From Prevotellaceae bacterium (lineage in GTDB: Bacteria; Bacteroidota; Bacteroidia; Bacteroidales; Bacteroidaceae), in contig JAJPZF010000280.1 of the NCBI GenBank assembly GCA_021204545.1, forward strand, positions 1-6,052: a DNA stretch of 6,052 bases. The letters run 5' to 3'. The notes under the pieces were generated by a model. That model did no database searches. It was not told the origin of the DNA and saw only the letters and a program-made list of their open reading frames with translations. Below, piece after piece: positions 5,441-6,052 of this stretch. The stretch's first letter is position 1; the number at the start of each line of letters is the position of its first letter. Made by a program: the position numbers and the translations under genes.

Positions 5441-6052
5441 GTGAGAGCGTACCTGAGAGCCTTGGCTTATCTGCTCAGCCTGCACGTCTTGGGGCTGGTT
5501 GCCACGGGCATCCTGCGCCTCGCCATCTTCGTCAGCGGGCATCACTTCCTTGGCGACGGGGGATTCTCAGCGTGGGGAGCGTTCCTCAGAGGCGTGTGGT
5601 TCGACAATGTCGTGGCGTGCTACATCTCCATCCTTCCGCTCGCCGCGCTCACTCTCTCCTACGCCTTCGGCCGCGGGCAGAGGGGCGCGCTCGTGTTCAC
5701 CCGCTGGTGGATGGCAGTGCTTTGGACGCTTGTGATACTCGTCTCGTGCGCCGACATCCCTTACTTCCTGTATTTCTTCAAGAACATCAACGCAGGCATC
5801 TGGAACTGGACTGAGTACGGCGGCACGACGTTAGGGATGCTCCTTGGCGAGAAGGCTTACTACCCTCCCCTCCTTGCGTTCCTCGCGCTCGCCGCCCTGT
5901 TCGTGTGGCTCTCGGGCAAGTTGCTGCCGAGGAAAGACCGCAGGCGAATGTGGCCAACGCTGTGGGCTTTGGTCATCGGACTGCCGATGATAGGGCTTTG
6001 CCTCTTCGGCATCCGCGGCAGGCGAGGCTACAACCCGATTAAGGTGAGCCAG
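5441..6052 (+). CDS. LTA synthase/sulfatase-family membrane protein, N-terminal part
   Basis: The frame is open to the window end, giving 204 residues. Five hydrophobic segments are visible, at about residues 8-31, 55-76, 89-113, 143-158 and 172-190. Then comes RGRRGYNPIKVSQ, which in this family links the membrane part to the extracytoplasmic alkaline-phosphatase-like domain. FDNVVACYISILPL (54-67) and SCADIPYFLYFFKNINAG (102-119) match the pattern I know from Bacteroidota LTA-synthase-like proteins. The catalytic Thr and metal ligands lie beyond the window. Such enzymes move phosphoglycerol or phosphoethanolamine-type groups onto lipids or glycans at the outer face of the inner membrane; in a Gram-negative the target is probably an envelope glycan or lipid. 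No ATG is available in frame: GTG at 5441 fits the start of the first helix, and TTG at 5396 is an alternative. It diverges from the acyltransferase. Confidence 0.82.
   Translation, partial: MRAYLRALAYLLSLHVLGLVATGILRLAIFVSGHHFLGDGGFSAWGAFLRGVWFDNVVACYISILPLAALTLSYAFGRGQRGALVFTRWWMAVLWTLVILVSCADIPYFLYFFKNINAGIWNWTEYGGTTLGMLLGEKAYYPPLLAFLALAALFVWLSGKLLPRKDRRRMWPTLWALVIGLPMIGLCLFGIRGRRGYNPIKVSQ

Noticed and set aside
5380..5814. A plus-strand frame of 144 codons overlapping the membrane-protein gene
   Set aside because: Its product is Arg/Pro-rich and featureless, while the frame from 5441 gives ordered hydrophobic helices and family motifs through to the window end.

Overview
The window looks like a chromosomal segment of a GC-rich member of the Bacteroidota, most likely a gut or oral Bacteroidales (Prevotella-like). 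The evidence is two minus-strand promoters that fit the Bacteroidota consensus (TTTG, about 20 bases, TAnnTTTG), weak use of Shine-Dalgarno sites, and protein families typical of that phylum. These are an SGNH hydrolase of polysaccharide loci, an LpxL-type acyltransferase and an LTA-synthase-like membrane protein. Genus and species cannot be set from the sequence alone.

Layout. 1-1646 (+): the 3' part of an SGNH/GDSL hydrolase overlaps by 7 bases a family 2 glycosyltransferase; this is the end of an operon that probably builds or decorates a surface polysaccharide. 1647-1893: a non-coding gap between convergent genes, filled with GC-rich hairpins and then four 22-base tandem repeats that alternate between two types. 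5289-1894 (-): four genes, namely a lipid A acyltransferase, a glycosyltransferase, a WaaP/KdkA-like kinase and a second glycosyltransferase. The last three are tightly packed (4-base overlap, then 12 bases) and have their own promoter in the 121-base gap behind the acyltransferase. 5441-6052 (+): the membrane half of an LTA synthase/sulfatase-type protein, cut by the window edge and divergent from the acyltransferase.

The minus-strand genes read as a small lipid A/LPS-core set: one enzyme adds a secondary acyl chain to lipid A, one probably phosphorylates Kdo or another core sugar, and two transfer core or O-antigen sugars. The plus-strand pair on the left and the membrane protein on the right also fit cell-envelope work.

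No CRISPR array, transposase, tRNA, rRNA or defence gene is visible. I see no clear new biological system. The points most worth a second look are the hairpin and tandem-repeat element at 1645-1888, the in-frame junction between the kinase and the downstream glycosyltransferase (which has no ATG), and two tiny chained reading frames in the leader of the second minus-strand transcript.
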